From contig NC_067124.1 of assembly GCF_021347895.1 (NCBI RefSeq), positions 16,420,521 to 16,484,520 on the forward strand: DNA of 64,000 bases, given 5' to 3'. Source of the DNA: Acanthochromis polyacanthus. Lineage: Eukaryota; Chordata; Actinopteri; Pomacentridae. Within the stretch, counting starts at the first letter, position 1; each line of letters starts with the position of its first letter. Positions 26,041 to 39,218 of the stretch are shown one piece after another. A program made the position numbers and the translations under genes. The notes under the pieces are model-generated. The model ran no database searches and was not told where the DNA came from. It worked only from the letters and a program-made list of their open reading frames with translations.

Positions 26041-26741
26041 GTTTTCTGGAAATTTGACTATCAGTGGAGTGAAAAAACAAATCAAAAAAGACTTCAGGGT
26101 TCATTTTTATCAGTGAACACTGCCTCATGTTGGATGTATCATGAAAAGCTGTGCATAATAAGCAGCAGGTATTTGAATACTTCAGGTAAAGGAAAGGTTT
26201 GCATACTCTATGGTATATATTTGACTGATTTTAAAAAAGAGACGATCCACTTTTGCAGCCGAGCAGCTGCAGAGTAGAGAGGAAAGAACACACACTCATC
26301 AACAATAAAACACACACACCTTTTCAAATGAGCCTGGCTGAATGGAGGCCTATTGACTGAATCAGAAAGCATTCACACTCCCGTCTAGGAAACCATTTAG
26401 CAACACAAGCCCTGACAGCCCTCCTTCATTCACCCCCCTGCCTCCTTTCTCTCTGCCTCCCCTCCATTCAGATGTCACTCACATATTATGCTGAAGTAGC
26501 TGCAAACCCTGGTCTCCTCCGGCCTGCTGCTGTGGGCTCATGCATGGAAGTGTGTGTACGAATGTGTGTATTAGTGTGTGTGTGCGTGTGTGTGTGTGTA
26601 CCTGCCATGTAGAAAAACACAGGCGTGATGCCTTTAACCCAACAAATGGAAGCAATCAACGAGCTACTGCGAGACACACTGTGTCCCTTTGAGAGAGGAG
26701 GCGGGGGTGGTGGAGGGGTCAGAGAGGCAGAGAGACCGAGT

Positions 26742-27345
26742 GAAAAAGCTCATATTTTGTTGGGATTTTATGTTAAAAGGAGGAAAAAATGGCCAACTGA
26801 GCCACTTAGGTTTCTGTGCATGAGACCAAAATGAAGTATTTCACATTACACCGTCAGTGTGGTACATTAAAGTGAAACATTGCACGTGTAATGAAAATAC
26901 TGCAAATGAAAATAAAACGAAAAATAAAGCGTTGATAAAGCAAGTGTGAGGAAATGTTATTACAAAATACTCATTTGATAAAACTGCATAGAACAGGGGG
27001 AGAGATGCTCTTAATGAATGAATTTACAAGGAAATGTAACTAGCAATAAAGTGAGAAACCCCCCCCCAAAAAAAAAAACAAGAATTAAGTATTCAATTCT
27101 AGCTAAATGCTTCACAGATTGCCACAAAACATTTTCAGGTCATTTATGAAAATTTCTGTTCACTAAAATGCCACAAGCAGTCTATTTTATGCTAAAAGGA
27201 GGAAAAAAAAAGGTCAATTCAGGTACTTAGATTCCTTCAAATGAGATGAAGATGAAATACATTACACTGGTGCAGTTAAAAAGCTCATTTATTGCTGGGA
27301 CTTTATGTTGAAATGAGAATAAATGGCCACTTAGATTTTTCAAAA
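26742..27345. repeat. Local imperfect repeats around a shared motif block
   Basis: The block aaaaagctcat...ttatgtt...aaatggcc...cacttag at 26742-26850 recurs in pieces at 27185-27270 (gctaaaaggaggaaaaa) and 27277-27340 (aaaaagctcatttattgctg). The units are imperfect, which suggests an old tandem duplication. Confidence 0.5.
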
Positions 27346-30300
27346 TCTTAGCTTTTTATTTGACCAATTCAAGTCAGTTTTATTGAAGCTTGTTAAGATC
27401 ATTCACAGCAACAATCTCTTGTTTCTTTTTGCCTACACAACCCTGAGAGTATGAAAACAGAACAAAAATATTCAGATGAGGTCCTTCCTAATGTTTTCAG
27501 CTGAAACCTTTATGACTGTGATTAGGATAAACAGCAACAAGTTCACGTTTCCACCACTTGGAAAACACACAAATTCAAATTGAAAGAACGCAACACGATT
27601 CAACATAAAACATAATGTCGCCATAAGTTGCTTGGACAGGTGCGTCTGACCAAAATAGAAGCTGCTCAGGTGGTTTTGTTTTCTTAAGGTTCAGCACTTG
27701 CTTTGCCGTAATTGCATCACAAATAGTCGCTCATTAGTTTAGAAAACTTGGCATTTCTTCAGAAACTGTTTACTCGACACTCTCTCTTCTCCTATGGGTG
27801 CAAGAATATAAAAAGAATAGGCTACATTTTAAACTACACAGATTGTAAACCAGGTCGGGGCATCGACACAAGACTTCTGAAGTATGTGGTAGAGTCTGGT
27901 GCTGGGATGTTGCTCGATCGGACTGATATCGGCTGAATTTGAAAAGCTTAACCAATGCTTTGAGCTCTTTGTCGTGTTCCTCCAGCTGTTCCTAAGCTTC
28001 TGGTACTTCTTGTTTCTGCGGCATAAAATCAACATGGATGCCACAGCGTGAGGTTTCCGAGCAGAGCGCTGCATTGTAATGAGATAAACCATCCCTTGAC
28101 CTCTCAGTGGTTTTAATGTTGAGGCTGCTCTGTGTTTATCATATTGTTTTTCACTCGTGAGTCACTTTCACAACACCTGGAGCAGCTGCAGGAGATTTGT
28201 AGTGTTGCTGAATATGCAGAGGCATTCCACCTTTGTTTAGAGTCCAAAACATTTATTTTAGTGGGTGTTGCATGCAGGAAACAAAGTCCAGCATTTAAAA
28301 CAAAGTAAAAAATATCTTTGGAGGGCAGCTTTAATTCAGAGATTTCATTAATATGATGTATTTTACATAGTGTGGTGCGTGCCATTAAAATGAACTTGTG
28401 AGACGCCTTTAGTGTGCTGTAAATAAGTTTCATCCATCTTATTTTTAAGAACAAAGCCCTCAACTCTCAGCATTACAAGTTCTGATCAAAACATATAAAT
28501 AGTTATCCGTTTTACAGATCTAAGGTCGCAGTGCCATTTCCTAATAGCTGATTTTTGAGTGACGACATCAGCTTCATCCTGTGTGGTGCAGGCACATGTC
28601 CAGCAGTAAAAAGAACAATTACAGGGTGTCACACTTGGCAAAAGCAACGCTCTGTTTGTGTGTCGAGAACAAACCCAGTGCAGCTATAATGTGGTGTTAG
28701 TGAAATAAAGAACCTGGGAATATAACGTATGGTTGGCAGCAAATTGACCATGCAGTTACAGAAGTTCACATGTGTTTTTGTACTTTTGCGGGACTGTATA
28801 TGGAGTATGTGTTGTGCAGGTCCTTGTTGCGCAACCTTGACAGATTGAGAGCATGTATACATGGCTATAGTGCTGTACTGTAAAGTAGCAGAGGAAAATC
28901 ACGCTTTTGGCAAGCAGCGTTGCAATGTGGGTGGAATATCAGTGTGCACGCATACATGTAGACACATACACACAAAGAGGTTTTGTTCCATTTCTATTGC
29001 CTTTGATCAAACAGGAGGTGTAATATTATCCTGTATAGTAAGGTGTTATGCATATCTCAGCCTACTTAAAGCCACAGAAGAATCTGTGAGTTGTACAACA
29101 CTTTTGACTACCAACTTTGTCACAGAAAGGTCTTCTCAACATTCATTGGATACGTGCGAGGCTGCAGAGTTGCTGTTAATTAAAACACAGGAGAAAAACA
29201 CCTAGAGATCCAAGAAAAGTGCGCAGTCTAATTCAGTAACTTGCAGAGAAAAAAAAATGCAAACAGTAGTAACAAATAATATCACATGTTAAAGAAAAAA
29301 ACACAATGACTGCCCCCAATTTCTGGCAGAAAACGCAGCACTGGAAAGCTGATAATATTATGGAACAACTCATATCCATATTGGATTAAAGAGAAATTCC
29401 AGCAAATGATGACGAGGAATCGTGAGCAAAAGCGCAACTGACGAAAATGCACAGAACAAAGGGGGATTCAGGAAAGATTCAGCATGGAGGGAGAACAGGC
29501 GATGGTGTTAACATGGCCTGAAGCGTGATTTATACCTGAAGTTACACCTGTGACGCAAAGAACCTGATTGGTAGAAGTACAATGTGACATACTGACCTGT
29601 GCAAAGATAACGTTTAAGTGAAACTAAATGTAATATGTAATGGGTTGTAATTGTGTTTGGCTTGCTCATAATGTGTTTTATAGCTGTTTTACTGCTGTCT
29701 CATGTTTTATTAATTTATTCCTTTGTTATATTGTTAGGAAAAGTGATCTATAAATAATAAATTATTATTGCCATAAGTAATACCCTGCCAATGTCATAGC
29801 TCTACTGTCTGTTCTGCAGAAATTACAGTAAAAGCGGTTGTTTAATATTCATTAAGTTCAACTCCAACCTGATCAGCTCCGTTCCAGTCTCCGCTGCTTG
29901 AAGAATACAAAGAAACTCATCATGATGGTATATTAATACCACAGTTTACTAGCGGTTTACCAGCGTGACCTCAGAGTGACTTACACACACGAGTATAAAA
30001 GCTTGAAACAGCCACTTTCTCTTCAGCTACAGAGAATAAACCAAGATTAATTCTCTCAGTATGCATCAGTGAGTTCAAGAACTGCTGAAAAGCAACTGTA
30101 AAGACTTTCCACAAGCCATTTGTGTGTTTTGGTTTTATTCCTGTCACCTTTTATCATATTTACACCACAATGAAAAGAAAAAGACAGTGGAAAGGATTCA
30201 AATTATTCTAAAAACAAAACATAGAGCAGCTTTCCTCCAGAATGTGTCCTTCATAAATACCCAAAAACAACCACAACAACATTTTTATTCCAGTGTAATG

Positions 30301-31857
30301 AGTCCATCATAGTTAACAACAGAAGCTGCAGTTATCAGCATAAAAATAAGAGAAGTAGGATCAGCTGTCTTTGTATGGTAGCAACAAAAGAGGCCAACTA
30401 ACAGCACTGAAAATCTGAAATACCTTTACAGCCTTAGATTGCTGCAATGAAAGCCAATTGTAGATGGTCTAAAAAAAAAAAAGCTACATAGAACCTGAAT
30501 CAGATGGAGCTAAAAAATAAAAAATAAAACAGCCTTTCCCAGATTAGACAGCAAAATCAGACAGATGGACGAGGAGACAAGTCAAGAAAGAGCGACACAA
30601 GCATAAATCACAATAACTAATATTTCTGTCTCCTTCCCCCCCTCCCCCCTTCTTTCACTCCCTCCTTTTTTTTTTTGCCCTGAATAGTCAGTTAATTAAC
30701 AGGGAACGAGGGAAAAGAAGTACGGCAAGCAAATGTCAAGTCTGACAAAGACGGAGGTTAGCTTCTCACAACAATGCAAAACAACAGCGGCTTAAAAACT
30801 CATTCGAAAAAATAAAAGTAATTAAAAATGCCAAAAGGGGAAAAAAAAGAATACTAATTGTTCAGTTTAGCAGCATGCACAAAAATAAGAAAAAAAGATC
30901 TGTTGTGTATAGGGAGAGAATTGTGAGACTAATTACCTTTTCTTTTTTTTCAAACGATAGATAATTATGTCAACTTCTACGAGGCAAACTGGGAGTTCAG
31001 AGTAACTGAAGGGGGAAAGTTTACTGAGTGTAATTAAGTGTTTTATTTTCTACAAATGCCTCCTTTCCCTTGTTAGTCTTTCATTACCAGCCTTTCATTT
31101 AGCCACCTCGACTTCCTTTTCTATTCCGTCTTCCTGTTTCCAGTCTTTGTGAGTGTTTTGAGGCCGGCAGGTGCAGCCGGCCATGTTGACAGCTTGTCCC
31201 TCCTCTCTTGCCGCAGGGAAAACTGTCACCCCTGTCATTCAGGCCTCTGAACACAGCGTGGAGAATGTATGTGTGCGCGCTCTCAAGAGACTGTGGACAG
31301 TGTGTGCTGAGAGGTGAGCTCTGTTAACTCTGCCAGAAACAGCTGAACGCGTGGACACTCGAACACACACACACACTGCTGACAATGACTTCAGCATGAT
31401 GGCAGCGCCACAACCTCAACCTGGAAGGGCACATCCTCCAGGGAGCAAAACTTTACAGCAGATGACACAGCGACGCAGCAAAGGGAGAGACGTCTGCATG
31501 TGTGCAGTGTGTTGGTGCGCTTTTTCTAACCACACACAGACACACATTTGCACAGGGGAATAAAAATGTGGTCATTCTAGGCAAACAAGAGGGAGGCAGG
31601 CATCACCGACTACAGGGACTTCAAACAGGCATAATTAAAGTGAACACACAGGTAAGAGGAGCAGGATATAGAGTGAAGTTGCAGGAATGAAATCTCACAG
31701 ATAAACACAGAACAGATCTCCAGTAACATTTTAAATCTGACCTGTGACAAAAACGTTGCAGACACTGGCTCTGCTAATTGAGTCTGAATACAAGTGAGTA
31801 AAGATGGAGCAGAAAAACTGCAAATGTATTCATATAGTTGCTTACACTGGTTGGAAT
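27346..31857. other. Intronic stretch without genes
   Basis: Mostly AT-rich sequence. A possible LINE tail on the minus strand lies near 27363-27400 (caattcaagtcagttttatt). C/T-rich runs occur near 30630-30675. No gene recognised. Confidence 0.5.
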
Positions 31858-31861
31858 TTCA

Positions 31862-32795
31862 AGGTCCCATATGGTGAAAATCTATTTCAATTGTTATTTG
31901 TATATTTTAAAAACTTGAAGGTTACTTGAGGATGCTTACTTCTACCATCCTTCTAGCCCACATCAACAAGATAACTTTCAAGCTTTACCAACCAGAAAGA
32001 ATTTTATTTCATGCCAAGACAAAAATTCGTATAACCCTGTCCTATTAACTGTTCTGAATGAGCATTTTCCTCACATGCCCACTAGGTTAATTTTCTAGAG
32101 ATGCCTCTGCTAACTCTAAAACATCCCACTTACACCAAAATTCAGCTGTGGGTAAACAAAGGTGAACAAAAAAAGGTTTCATGCGCTCCCAGCATCTTCA
32201 GACGAAGCATTGTCGCCGCAACTAGAAGAAAATCCCCAGTGTTAGCAGCTAATGTGGCTAACATTGCCATTAGCTTTGATTGTATGTCCACAGGTCAGAG
32301 CTTTGTAGAAACTGTAAAGCTGAGAGACATTCAGAGAAAATGGAAACTTTTAGACCAATATGAGACCAATAAACAGGGACTGAGTGGGTTATTATGTCTA
32401 TTGTGTCCTCTGTTGTGCTATAGATCATCTTAAAATCTGCCGTTGTTTGTACTTTACATCTGTAAGCTTCTCTCCTTCTCTCTGTGCTCACACAATAAGC
32501 ATTTTAATTCCCAGTAAAACTGTTGTCTTTGTGGATTTTTTGGTTTTGGTTGTCAGATAATAGAACAAGTGTGAAATTGTTACAAAGATACAGCCCATTA
32601 AGAGTACATGCTAACAAAGATTATTTCAAAAATGCTGCAATGCACCACTAAACTATCAAATTCACATCGTTGTCTGACAAAGTCATCATACAGTCAAAGT
32701 AAAATAAACCATCTTCATGGTATTTTGAGTTGAAAAGTTAAAGGACACATATGACACTTTCATTAAGTTGCTGAAAAAAGGCACAATATGGACCT
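31862..32795. mobile_element. Probable TTAA-type (Kolobok-like) non-autonomous element
   Basis: The left end aggtcccatatggtg (from 31862) and the reverse complement of the right end, aggtccatattgtgc, form inverted repeats with one indel and one or two mismatches. The right flank is TTAA (32796-32799) and the left is TTCA (31858-31861), as expected for a TTAA target duplication with one mutation. A 110-codon frame at 32101-32433 has no catalytic motif but shares the VAN..ISFDC stretch with 20060-20320. The superfamily call rests on the target site and ends only. Confidence 0.5.
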
Positions 32796-32799
32796 TTAA

Positions 32800-35625
32800 A
32801 GATGCTTTCTGGTTAACAATCCTGCTTTTGTTTTCAGAAATCCATATGGAAACAAACTGTGCACTAGAATTGTAAAAACGGAACTAGTTGACCTTTCAGC
32901 TCAGTCGTGGGACTACAGTAGGTTGAAGACCTGCATGTGTCAACACCACAGCAGACTTGTTTTCAGGGGTGAACTACCACCGCTCATGTGGGACCGAAGC
33001 AGCAAAAAACAAGCAGGAACCTGGATTCCAAAGCAAAACACGAGGCTCCGGTATGGCTCAGTGGGTTATACAGTGAAAGCCTGAGAGAGTGTGTGTGTGT
33101 TGTGTGTCTGTGTGTGTTTGTGAGTGTGTCCGGTGGGGGCACTGGCCCTAGACAAAGTGCTCTGCCAGCTTTCTGCCCACTGGTCTTTTCATTGCTGATG
33201 GATGGGCCTTGTTCAGCACCATCTGGCTAAAGGATACCTCACATTAATCATCACAAACACACACACACACACACACACACGTACACACTTCTGTCTCTTA
33301 AACATACACACACCAGATGACTGTCTATATGTAATGTATATGATCACACAGGAACACGCAGCGCTGTTTAATATGCGGCGACAAAGTGAGAGAAAGAAAG
33401 AGAAAAACTGACAATAAAAGGAAAACAAAGGAAGGAAAGTATTCTCTTTGACAGCCCATTTTCGTTTGAGCTCACCATTTTTCCAATTTATAATTCAGAG
33501 TTAGTCATGGGAGATTAAGAAACAAGCTTGGTAGAAAAACAACAATTAGTTCATTTAAAAACATGGTTTCATTTGGTTCGGTAGCCTGCAGCTACAATAA
33601 AGCCGCACCAACCCAGCGCCCTCTCCCCAACTCACTCTTTATTAATGACCTTTTCATACCTATAGGAGGATACGCATTAACAACAATGGCTGTAAAAACA
33701 CCAATGTCTCCCTTCAATCTAAATCTATGAACACACTCGCCGTCTTTATCTCCGCCTCACACACACATGTTGGTAAACACATAATATCCTTACATAAAGC
33801 ATAAGCTGAAAGGCCAGACACCCAGGGGAATTTACTGTAAAATGAGGGACATTATCAGACTTCATTTATTTCTATCTAACGGCTATATGGGCTTAATACA
33901 AGCTGATTTGCTTTAACATTTCCACAGTGTATGGACAAGGGCAAGGACAGGAAGAACCGCGCTTGATCTGGGACGAAGCATGCTTGACATTAGATTTGTT
34001 ATCATTAAATCCTATCTCACGGCTATCCGAGTCTGTAATGTGAGGGGATTCATTTGCACATTTACACAATCTATGGAAAAGGAATAAGACCTGAAGTAAT
34101 GTGGCTGTAAGTCGAGCTGCTCTGGAGATTTCCAAGAAACCTGACATGTTAAATACATTGATAACATGAGGAATGTAATAGTACTGGATTACTTTTGACA
34201 TATTTTATTCACAAAATATCGCAAAAAAAGGCAAGTTTATCACTAAGTTAGGTGGCATTTTACCTTAGTAAAGATTAAAAACAGAGCACAGTCCCATTTT
34301 TCTTTTTCAGATCTACATCAAGTTTAACAGGTTCTTTCTTTGCCTCCATGATCAGTCTCTTGCACTGAAAACACACATCGACCTCTAAGAGAAATAACAA
34401 ATGTGACATATCAAAAGACGGTAATTGTTTTATCAATTGCAATGTTATTATCCTCATAATTTAGCTTTTTTTTAAATTGCAAAATAGCCGCTTACAACAA
34501 AGCAAATTCGTCTCAATGTCACTACAAATATTAAACAGATTTTTCTTGCTTGTCTCCTAAAAAATGGGCATCTCAGAAGGTCTGCACTCTGACTGCAGCC
34601 ATGTTTCATCTTTAGCCTTAACTTTGGAATGGACATGGGCTTCCTCCCGGAGGAGCTCAAGCTGCGCACAAGCTCAGAATGAATTAAGTTGTCTAAGAAC
34701 TGCAGAGAGCATACAGTGCCTTTAAAGTGGTTCTTCACACAACATCTGACTTTGGAGAGTGAAACCCCCTGTACGCTCTCTATTCTCACCAAAAAAAAGC
34801 GCCAAAATTTACAGCTGACAGAAAACGAACGTGCACACTGACAGCTGTTTCAGGAGGAGGCTCTACTGCAGGAGGGATTTAAGAAACCGATCTTCTTTGT
34901 GTGCAGCGACAACTTGTTATCAGATCCTTGTGCCTCTTTGTGAACGTTTATTCAGACGTGGATTTGAGCTTTATGGAATATTTCAGGACCTTTTCAGTGG
35001 CTTAACTTAACTCCTTGAACAATTTAAACATTAATGATGAACAGGGTACTGAGCAAGAAAGGTGCAAAAAAAAAAAAAATTGATTTGAGCAACGGAGCAG
35101 AGTTTCTCATTTAGATGCGAGTGTGTTAATAAAATGTAAAGATACTCTGCTAACTTTGTTCAAATTCCTGCTAACCGTCATCTTTTATGTGCATGTGTGT
35201 CCCACGTGTACTATTATTAGTGCACTTTTGCTTGTCTGTGTGAGACTTTGTGAGTGTGGGAGGCAGAGATGCATGTCTGCCACAGAGAAAACGTGATCTC
35301 TCCCATATCCCTTTAATTAGTGTGTACCATTAACCCGTGCACTACAGGCTCTGGGAATAAAGTCTGCAAAAAACTTGGCTAAGCTAAAGCTTTGCTAAAT
35401 AACACAGTGTCACACCTGCAAGGCAAGATTCAAACTCCAACATGTTCAAAGACTTCCCTCTGCAGCAGCAGGCTGCCAACTGCTTTCCAGAATGTTTTAT
35501 GATATGAGCGTGTTCAGGATAAGTACAGTTTGCCTGATGGACCAACATTATGACTGCAAAAAAAAATATTTTCTAACCATACACAAGAGTTTACGACACT
35601 GTTGTATGTGAACGCGTAATTCATC
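32800..35625. other. Intronic stretch without genes
   Basis: Contains an (AC)12 tract at 33257-33280. The remainder is AT-rich with no recognised feature. Confidence 0.55.
33257..33280. repeat. (AC)12 microsatellite
   Basis: Uninterrupted AC dinucleotides. Confidence 0.95.
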
Positions 35626-35633
35626 TTTTATAG

Positions 35634-37889
35634 CAAGGGTCCCCAACCACCGGTCCGTGGATCATTTTGTCCCGGGCCGCAAAGAATGCATAATCGTGAT
35701 TATTATATACGTATAAAAATATGCTTTTGCTTCCAGGTGTCATATTTTGAAAGACAACCACTTCCGCGCTTGACTCTTTGGCACATATTTATCCTGCATC
35801 AGCAATGCAAGCTAGCCCTCGCAAAATGAGCCAGAAACAGAATTCACTGGAGAGTTTCTTTGGAAAGGGTAAACGAGACAACGATGCGACAGCAGAAGGG
35901 TCACAGACTGCCTGCAAAAAGAAAGCTGCATTTAAAAGAAAATACCAAGAATTCTACCTGAGTTACGGGTTCATCGCAACAGGTGATTCACAAGCCCCAC
36001 ACCAACTCTGTGTAATATGCGGTGACAGACTTGCTAATGAAGCCATGAAACCATCAAAACTGCGCCGCCACATGGAGACAAAACACCCAGCATTGAAAGA
36101 AAAGCCCTTAGAATATTTTGAAAGAAAAAACGGGAACATGAAGGACAGAAACAATTACTGAAGGCCACTACTTCAACAAATGTGTCGGCGCTAAAAGCAT
36201 CATTCCTGGTCGCAGACCGCATTGCTGAAGCTAAGAAGCCCTTTACTATTGGGGAAGGATTGATTTTGCCTGCTACAAAGGACATTGGCAGCGAACTTTT
36301 CAGAGAGGCTGCAGTAAAAAAGGTCGAAAACATCCCCCTTTCGGCGAGCGCCATAACAAGAAGAATTAATGAAATAGCAGAGGACATCAAGGCACAGTTA
36401 CTTGAGAGGATTAATGAGTCACCATGGTATGCGATTCAGGTGGATGAATCTGCAGATGTTGACAGCAAAGCAATATTGCTCGTTTTTGTGAGAGACGTTT
36501 TTCAGGAGGATGTACATGAGGATTTGCTACATGCACTATTTCTGCCAACTAACCACAGCTGCAGAGTTATTCAAGTCCTTGAACGAGTACATATCAGGGA
36601 GGCTTAATTGGTCGCACTGTGTCGGTGTATGCATGGACGGAGCAGCTGCGATGACTGGGCGGCTTTCAGGTCTGACAACGCGGATCAAGGAGGTCGCCTC
36701 TGAATGTGAGTCCACACACTGTGTCGTCCATAGGGAAATGCTGGCAAGATGAAAAATGCCACCTGAGCTTAACAGTGTTTTGCAAGATGTGATAAAAATT
36801 ATGAACCACATAAAAGTACATGCCCCGAATTCACATTTGTTCCAACAGCTCTGTGAAGAGATAGATGCAGAACATAGACGCCTTCTCTTGTACACAGAAG
36901 TGAGATGGCTTTCAAGAGGTAAATCACTGGCAAGAGTTTTTGAGTGAAGAGAGTCACTGCAGAGATTTTTCTTGGAAAAACAGTCACCACTGGCGGCATA
37001 CTTCAGTGACACCGATTGGCTCTCGAAACTTGCTTACCTGTGTGACATTTTTAACCTGCTCAATGAAGTCAATCTCTCACTTCAGGGGAAAATGACAACC
37101 ATTTTCAAGTTGGCAGATAAGGTTGCAGCATTCAACGCCAAACTGGAGTTATGGAGACGGAAAGTGAACACAGGGACATGTTTTACATAGTAGCAGCGAT
37201 TATGGAAAAGGCTGAGTTTGAACCTTCATTCACCTAGTTAGTGCATGATCACCTGTTGTAGCCTTCAAAAGAGTTTGGGCATTACTTCCCCATCGCAAAA
37301 GACCCCAGGCTGGGGAGGGAATGGATCCGGAATCCATTTGTGAACAAGCCAGGGGAATCAACTTCAACCCTACAAGAAGAGGAACAACTAGTTGGGATTG
37401 CAAATGTTGGTGGCCTTCAATCCATGTTTGAAACAACTTCAGATCTCTTTGCATTCTGGAGTAAAGTCAAAGCAGAACATCTTGACATTGCCACAAAAGC
37501 ACTGAAAGTCCTGCTGCCATTTTCAACCTCTTATCTTTGTGAGGCGGGGTTTTCTGCAGTGACAGCAACAAAAACAAGACTACGGAGTAGACTGGATATA
37601 AGGAACACAATTCGAGTGTCACTGTCTCACATCACCCCCAGATGGGACCGTCTACTTGCAGGTAAACAAGCCCAGAGCGCCCAGTGATTCTACATTTTGG
37701 TGAATTGATATTATAGTGTAATAGTTCATGAAAGTGCCTAATATAAAATGAAATTGTTGCATTCAGATTACATACTAAATATAATGATTGAAGTTTTTGT
37801 TATTGGAACCTTCACGCCCCTACCCGGTCCTTGAAAAAGTGTTTCTGCGTGAAACTGGTCCCTGGTACATAAAAGGTTGGGGACACCTG
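35634..37889 (+). mobile_element. hAT-Charlie-like DNA transposon, inactivated
   Basis: The terminal inverted repeats are caagggtccccaacc on the left and, as reverse complement, caggtgtccccaacc on the right. They match the cagnggtccccaacc ends of hAT-Charlie elements. The flanking 8-bp sequences TTTTATAG (35626-35633) and TTTTGCAG (37890-37897) agree at six of eight positions, as expected for an aged hAT target duplication. At about 2256 bp it is long enough for a full transposase, whose broken reading frame fills most of it. Confidence 0.88.
35778..37687 (+). pseudogene. Broken hAT transposase (BED finger plus hAT dimerisation domain)
   Basis: The first piece (35778-36161) holds a BED-type zinc finger: CVICGDRLANEAMK, then LRRHMETKHP, giving the C2..H2 set. 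The second (36182-36607) carries WYAIQVDESADVDSKAILLV, the first catalytic Asp region of the RNase-H-like fold. Further pieces (36510-37190) contain VGVCMDGAAAMTG, with the second Asp region, and CVVHREML. The last (37340-37687) has LLPFSTSYLCEAGFSAVTAT, the C-terminal hAT dimerisation motif. The frame changes in an A-run near 36125, near 36550 and again near 37165-37190. In-frame stops occur at 36750-36752 and 36945-36947. It therefore cannot make a transposase. The relatives are ZBED5/Charlie-type proteins. Confidence 0.88.
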
Positions 37890-37897
37890 TTTTGCAG

Positions 37898-39215
37898 TAT
37901 AGGAATAAAATGTGATGACAGCTGTCATTGTGGGGTTTCAGAAGGTCGACAGCAGACACACAAACTGTAGTCAGAAGAGTCTCCTCATCATAAGTGGCTG
38001 AAGTGTGGCAGGTTCAGTCTGCTGTCAGATGTTAACCTGATAATGAACGAACACCGTAGCACACACGCAGCTGATTAGATTTATCTCCGACCTCACAATT
38101 CAATCTCCTTCGCACACAGTCACAGTGTAATCAGGAACAAACACTTGAGCCGTGCTCATCTGCCTGATTGCTGACAAGAGGTGTCCATCTCAAAGAGGCA
38201 ACAAACCGTCAGTGCCATAAATATGATGGTGACTTACAGCGAATACTTGTGATGTCAAATAAAGACGTCTGCTCTGGAGGGCAATGATGCTGAATGCATG
38301 TCGGGACAAAGTTTGTTTGTTTGTGTTAACTCACCTGAACTGCACAGCCAAAAACAGTGACTTTTAGAAAAAACCTTCCAGACACACGTCTGCAACAACT
38401 TTACTCTGCTCTTAACAGTCCTAATATTTCTTTCTTTGGACATTGATTTTATGAGTTGCTATCTGGTTTAGCAATTCGGTTTTATTACTTTTATCCGGTC
38501 TTGATGTTGTTTTGAACATAATTTTGCTGCTTGTCAGACAACATAGGCGGCACTTTGGTCAACTTGGATCATTGGAAGTAAACAACATAAATAAAGTGGA
38601 TTTCATCTGACGTCACCGCTCACATCCACAATGTTTGTGGTCACACTGAATGTAAAAACCAAGACATCAGTTGGTTTTGTCTAATAAAGGTTTTCAAATC
38701 AAAATGGCTCCTCCCTTTTGTGTTATTTGTGCAATTTAATGTTGAAATTGCACTGTTGGCTTAAATAACTATTCTAAATTGATATGTTAAACTTGTCTTA
38801 ATGGAGATTTTTGATTTTATTTCTTCCATTCTAGAGAGTAAACAGCTCTAAGTCTTCTCTTGCAGACTGTATGCAGTATTTAACTGCCTTAATAGCTACA
38901 GTCAAAACAACTGATGTTGGTAAATTTAAGCTTTTTTTTTGTTTTAATACCAAAAATGTACTGAAGTGTGACTTCAAAACCAAGGTTTATACCGGAAGAT
39001 GCATTTTGTATACAGGTACACCGTTAACACTGGCAGATCTTACCTCGTGGTCGTAGGGGTTGTAAGAGTGGAAGAGTTGTGAGAGCTCTTTTGTCCTTTG
39101 TTTTTTCTAAAAAAATAAAAGACACAAAAGAAATGTTAAGTTTGAATAAAAAACACCCATTAAACATACAGTTACAAACAATGAAGACAAGAAAAGCAAC
39201 ACAAAAGCTGCAGGT
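37898..39215. other. Intronic stretch without genes
   Basis: No recognisable gene or element. Confidence 0.5.
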
Positions 39216-39218
39216 TAA

